NCBI GenBank assembly: GCA_021464245.1
Contig: JADCRB010000077.1
Span: forward strand, 496,001-560,000
From: Carallia brachiata
Taxonomy: Eukaryota; Streptophyta; Magnoliopsida; Malpighiales; Rhizophoraceae
Direction of reading: 5' to 3'
DNA: 64,000 nucleotides
Shown in pieces: positions 61,409-64,000 of this stretch. The notes beneath the pieces were generated by a model. It saw only the letters and a list, made by a program, of their open reading frames with translations, was not told the DNA's origin and did no database searches. Positions within the stretch are counted from its first letter, which is position 1; every line of letters starts with the position of its first letter. A program made the position numbers and the translations under genes.

Positions 61409-61448
61409 CACTGCTGCTGCTGCTGCTGGTGGCAGCAGCAGCAGCTTC
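61409..61448. repeat. (CTG)n/(CAG)n imperfect palindrome
   Basis: GCTGCTGCTGCTGCTGGTGG is followed at once by CAGCAGCAGCAGC. The two triplet runs are complementary and can fold into a hairpin. It lies about 180-220 bases upstream of the RPB12 ATG, probably in its leader or promoter. Confidence 0.75.
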
Positions 61449-62064
61449 ACTATTCCTGATCGAGGCTCGTTTAATGCGCAGATGCAAACGCGAAAGATGT
61501 GAAATTTTTTTGACAAATATGCACAACGAAATACGTTGGGGAATTATTGCTCTTTTACCTTCTAGGTCACGGGAGGGCTGGAATCGGAGCCGCCGCGAAA
61601 GTTTGAGCAACGCTGTTCTGAGAAGAGGAAGCGGCTAATGGGTCCGGTCGCGGTGCGTATTATTTTTAAAAGAAGACAGCGTAGGACATGCGGCGTCGTT
61701 TATTTATTCAGTTAATTAGGGTATTTTTAACTTTATAAATCATTCAAGTATCAATTAAACTATAACTTACGAACTGTTAATTGGTCCGTAGTCAATTTTG
61801 TAGATGATTTGAGTATCAATTAAATTATAACTTTTATTGGTCCATAGTCTAGACGCTAAGTGTCGAATTCATTGACACACATATAAAACAGGCCGAGCCC
61901 ATTTTGAAGACAATTCCATTGCATTGTCCAGTACCGCATCCAGTCCGGATATCCATACAAGGAGCCTGACAAAGTCTACAAGCCTAAGGGAAGACAACGT
62001 AAGCCGGCTCTCTTGGTCATACCCAGTTCGCGCCATGTTTGCTGTTAAAAAAAATTGATAGCGA

Positions 62065-62165
62065 AGTCGAGCATTTACTCAACTGATTGAAGAGAGTGTC
62101 TTTCAACCAGTAGGTTAGGAGTTCAAACCCTATCTAATCTCACATTCTCCTCCTCAAATGTTCAA
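62065..62165 (+). mobile_element. Possible tRNA-derived SINE remnant
   Basis: TTTACTCAACTGATTGAAGA (A-box-like) and GTTAGGAGTTCAAACCCTATC (B-box-like GTTCAAACC) are about 40 bases apart, as in tRNA-headed retroposons. The flanks give no cloverleaf. Confidence 0.35.
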
Positions 62166-62791
62166 TAGAGCTTATTATAAATTAAAAAAATTTTTTTGAT
62201 AACAACCCTTTTTAAAAAAAAAAAGAAAAAAAAGATCGAGGTAAAAGAGGTAGGATTTGGAAGATGTGAATTGGAACTCCGAGCTCCTCCCTGACAACCA
62301 ATTGCTGCAAGCAGTCACTTCACTTTTATTTTTATTTTTTTTTTCATGCATATCTTTTGTGTTGAAAAATTTTCACTACTTTCCTTTTCTGTGCATGGGT
62401 CTTCTGGAACTTCGCAAAGATCATCGTCATGGCGTCAGGAATGCAGCCAGCTTGAGGCCGAGATAGCCACCTCTGATCCCAGGTGTTGACTAGTCTGGCC
62501 TCAGAAATATCATAAGACTGCTGCACTGCCCAATCCACAGTAATAAACCTTTTAGCATTTTGAAGACATAGCTGAACATATATTCATCGAATTTATTGTA
62601 GGATTCGTTCAGGTTTTGTTCAGAAAACTTTGTACTTAATGAACAGTATCGTCCTGGAATAGACCAAATTTACTACCTGTAAATAAAATGACGGGAGGGA
62701 TTGCCATAATGGGGCTTCAAAATGCACGAGCAATGCAGCTGATCATTGGATATATGGCTGCATTAGATTCTTTTCATGTGCAATATGCACC

Positions 62792-64000
62792 CTAGATCTC
62801 AACTCGAATACCCAAGTGAAGGTCGTCTCCATTAGCTGGAATGCTGGATAAGCATCCAAGAGAATCCAATTGCCCCGTTAACCAAACTAAACATTCATAA
62901 ATCTGCTCAGATTGAGGGTGCGATGTATCTCTGGCAATGAACTCATAAATAATGCCATATACCTCAATTGAACTGGAACCAGGAGTCTTCTCGACTCCTC
63001 TTTCCTTCATTAAATTCCTCACTCTCCTGGATTCCTCCCACATATTGGCTTCCCGGTACATGTCTGCAAGCAAAACATATATGCCACTGTCGTGGGGATC
63101 CAACTCAAGAAGCTTTGAAGCTGCTCTTTCCCCCATCAAAAGATTTCCGTGAATTCTACAAGCGAAGAACAATGCACCCCACACCGCAGCATCTGCCTCC
63201 ATTGGCATGCTTTTGATTAGCTCTTCTGCCTCTTCTAATAGACCAGCTCTACCCAAAAGATCCACCATGCAAGAGTAGTGTTTCAGCTGTGGAGAGAGAT
63301 TAAATTTAGATTTCATTTGGTCAAAGTACCTGCGACCCTCTAAGACTAAGCCTCCATGACAGCAAGCAGACAGAACCCCAAGAAAGGTGATCTCATCTGG
63401 CAGCAAGCCTATGTCAATCATTTTTGAAAAGTAGAAAAGGGCATCGCGTGTATTCTTGTTAAGCGCTAAACCTCCAATAATCGCCGTCCAAGTCATGGAA
63501 TTTCTTCTTGGCATGCTCTGGAAAATGTGGAGAGCCTTTGAAATATTCCCACACTTGGCATACATGTCAACTAAAGCAGTACCTAAAGCAACATCTAAAG
63601 GGATATTATGTTTCTCAATGTAATAGTGAATCCATGATCCCACATCAAGTGCTCCAAGTTGTGAGCAAGCAGATAAGCAATGAACCATAGTCACCCTATC
63701 AGGCTTTATATTACTGGCTTGCATTTGATGGAACAAATCCAATGCCTCCTTGCTATGCTTGGCCCAAACATAACTTCCTATTATGGCATTCCATGACACC
63801 ACGTTTTTCTCTGGCATATCATCAAAAAACTTCTTAGCTCTGTCCAAAAGCCCATGTTTTGCATAGCCAACAACCATCGTAGTCCATGAGACAACAGTTT
63901 TCTTTGCCGCGTTATCAAAGATTGATTTTGCTGTTTCAATATCCCCGCACTTCACATACATGTCGATTAGTGCATTGGCAAGTCGAATTGTCAAGTCAAC
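62792..64000 (-). CDS. Pentatricopeptide repeat protein, PLS class with E/E+ domain (3' part; runs off the right edge)
   Basis: The frame is open from the window edge to a stop at 62792, at least 402 residues. Repeats follow one another: NALIDMYVKCGDIETAKSIF, VVSWTTMVVGYAKHGLLDRA, VVSWNAIIGSYVWAKHSKEA, TALVDMYAKCGNISKAL, MTWTAIIGGLALNKNTRDAL, YSCMVDLLGRAGLLEEAEEL. They alternate P, L and S types. The C terminus has the E (AAVWGALFFACRIHGNLLMG) and E+ (VEKTPGSSSIEVYGIIYEFI) motifs but no DYW domain. Such proteins sit in mitochondria or plastids and direct C-to-U RNA editing with a DYW partner. From memory it resembles Arabidopsis SLO1 (At2g22410); this is not proven. No frame error or intron in the visible part. 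The start and targeting peptide lie outside. Confidence 0.93.
   Translation of the reverse strand, partial: VDLTIRLANALIDMYVKCGDIETAKSIFDNAAKKTVVSWTTMVVGYAKHGLLDRAKKFFDDMPEKNVVSWNAIIGSYVWAKHSKEALDLFHQMQASNIKPDRVTMVHCLSACSQLGALDVGSWIHYYIEKHNIPLDVALGTALVDMYAKCGNISKALHIFQSMPRRNSMTWTAIIGGLALNKNTRDALFYFSKMIDIGLLPDEITFLGVLSACCHGGLVLEGRRYFDQMKSKFNLSPQLKHYSCMVDLLGRAGLLEEAEELIKSMPMEADAAVWGALFFACRIHGNLLMGERAASKLLELDPHDSGIYVLLADMYREANMWEESRRVRNLMKERGVEKTPGSSSIEVYGIIYEFIARDTSHPQSEQIYECLVWLTGQLDSLGCLSSIPANGDDLHLGIRVEI

Larger units (their letters stand above)
61231..62791. other. Intergenic, RPB12 promoter and PPR-gene 3' flank
   Basis: Includes a CTG/CAG hairpin (listed separately) and an SINE-like piece near 62080. 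A short frame around 61920-62035 reads QYRIQSGYPYKEPDKVYKPK, which looks protein-like but matches nothing I can name. No other gene is called. Confidence 0.4.

Noticed and set aside
61402..61638. Small secreted-like protein beginning MKPLLLLLLVAAAAAS on the plus strand
   Set aside because: The apparent signal peptide is the translated CTG/CAG repeat, and the frame lies in the RPB12 upstream region without conservation I can see.

Overview
This is a stretch of nuclear DNA from a flowering plant, most likely a eudicot. The signs are AT-rich spacers, GT-AG introns of 80 to 1,900 bp, plant-only families (PPR of the PLS class, S-protein homolog, GPI-anchored lipid-transfer protein, phytyl-forming geranylgeranyl reductase) and many small non-autonomous transposons. 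The species cannot be named from sequence alone. There is no operon, CRISPR array or bacterial signal.

Gene order, left to right: a short-chain dehydrogenase of the salutaridine/menthone reductase type (-, 2-2884); a GPI-anchored lipid-transfer protein (+, 11871-15429); a hyccin-family gene (-, 17025-18035) divergent from an F-box/WD40 gene (+, 21364-22993); a GDSL esterase-like gene (+, 25102-27758); an intronless geranylgeranyl reductase (+, 28453-29813); chaperonin CCT subunit eta (-, 14 coding exons, 30950-36898); an S-protein-homolog pseudogene (-, near 43.5 kb); NADH-cytochrome b5 reductase (-, 9 exons, 48196-53426); an FHA-domain protein (-, 5 exons, 55722-58674); RNA polymerase subunit RPB12/RPABC4 (-, 3 exons, 59753-61230); and the 3' part of a PLS-type PPR gene (-, from 62792 past the right edge). 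Most are housekeeping genes for protein folding, transcription, lipid and membrane metabolism, and organelle RNA. They are not one pathway. The hyccin and F-box/WD40 pair looks like the Arabidopsis neighbours At5g21050 and At5g21040, so it may be conserved microsynteny.

Two gene-poor blocks (3-11 kb and 37-48 kb) are built of transposon debris. The first has a hAT-like element, a fold-back MITE and a TIR element filled with about 0.9 kb of polypurine repeat. The second has two related long-TIR elements that each carry the same decayed piece of a PRISE (progesterone 5-beta-reductase/iridoid-synthase-like) gene, a short LTR element of TRIM type, two SINE-like copies, and a 351-bp tandem duplication that has multiplied the 3' end of the S-protein-homolog gene.

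A caution for the reader: five otherwise well-conserved genes (SDR, hyccin, F-box/WD40, GDSL, geranylgeranyl reductase) each need one or two single-base corrections to read through, mostly a base missing from a short homopolymer. CCT7, CBR1, the FHA gene, RPB12 and the lipid-transfer gene splice together cleanly. I read most of these breaks as assembly errors rather than pseudogenes. No clearly new biological system was found; the gene-fragment-carrying TIR pair and the S-protein-homolog tail array are the most unusual structures.
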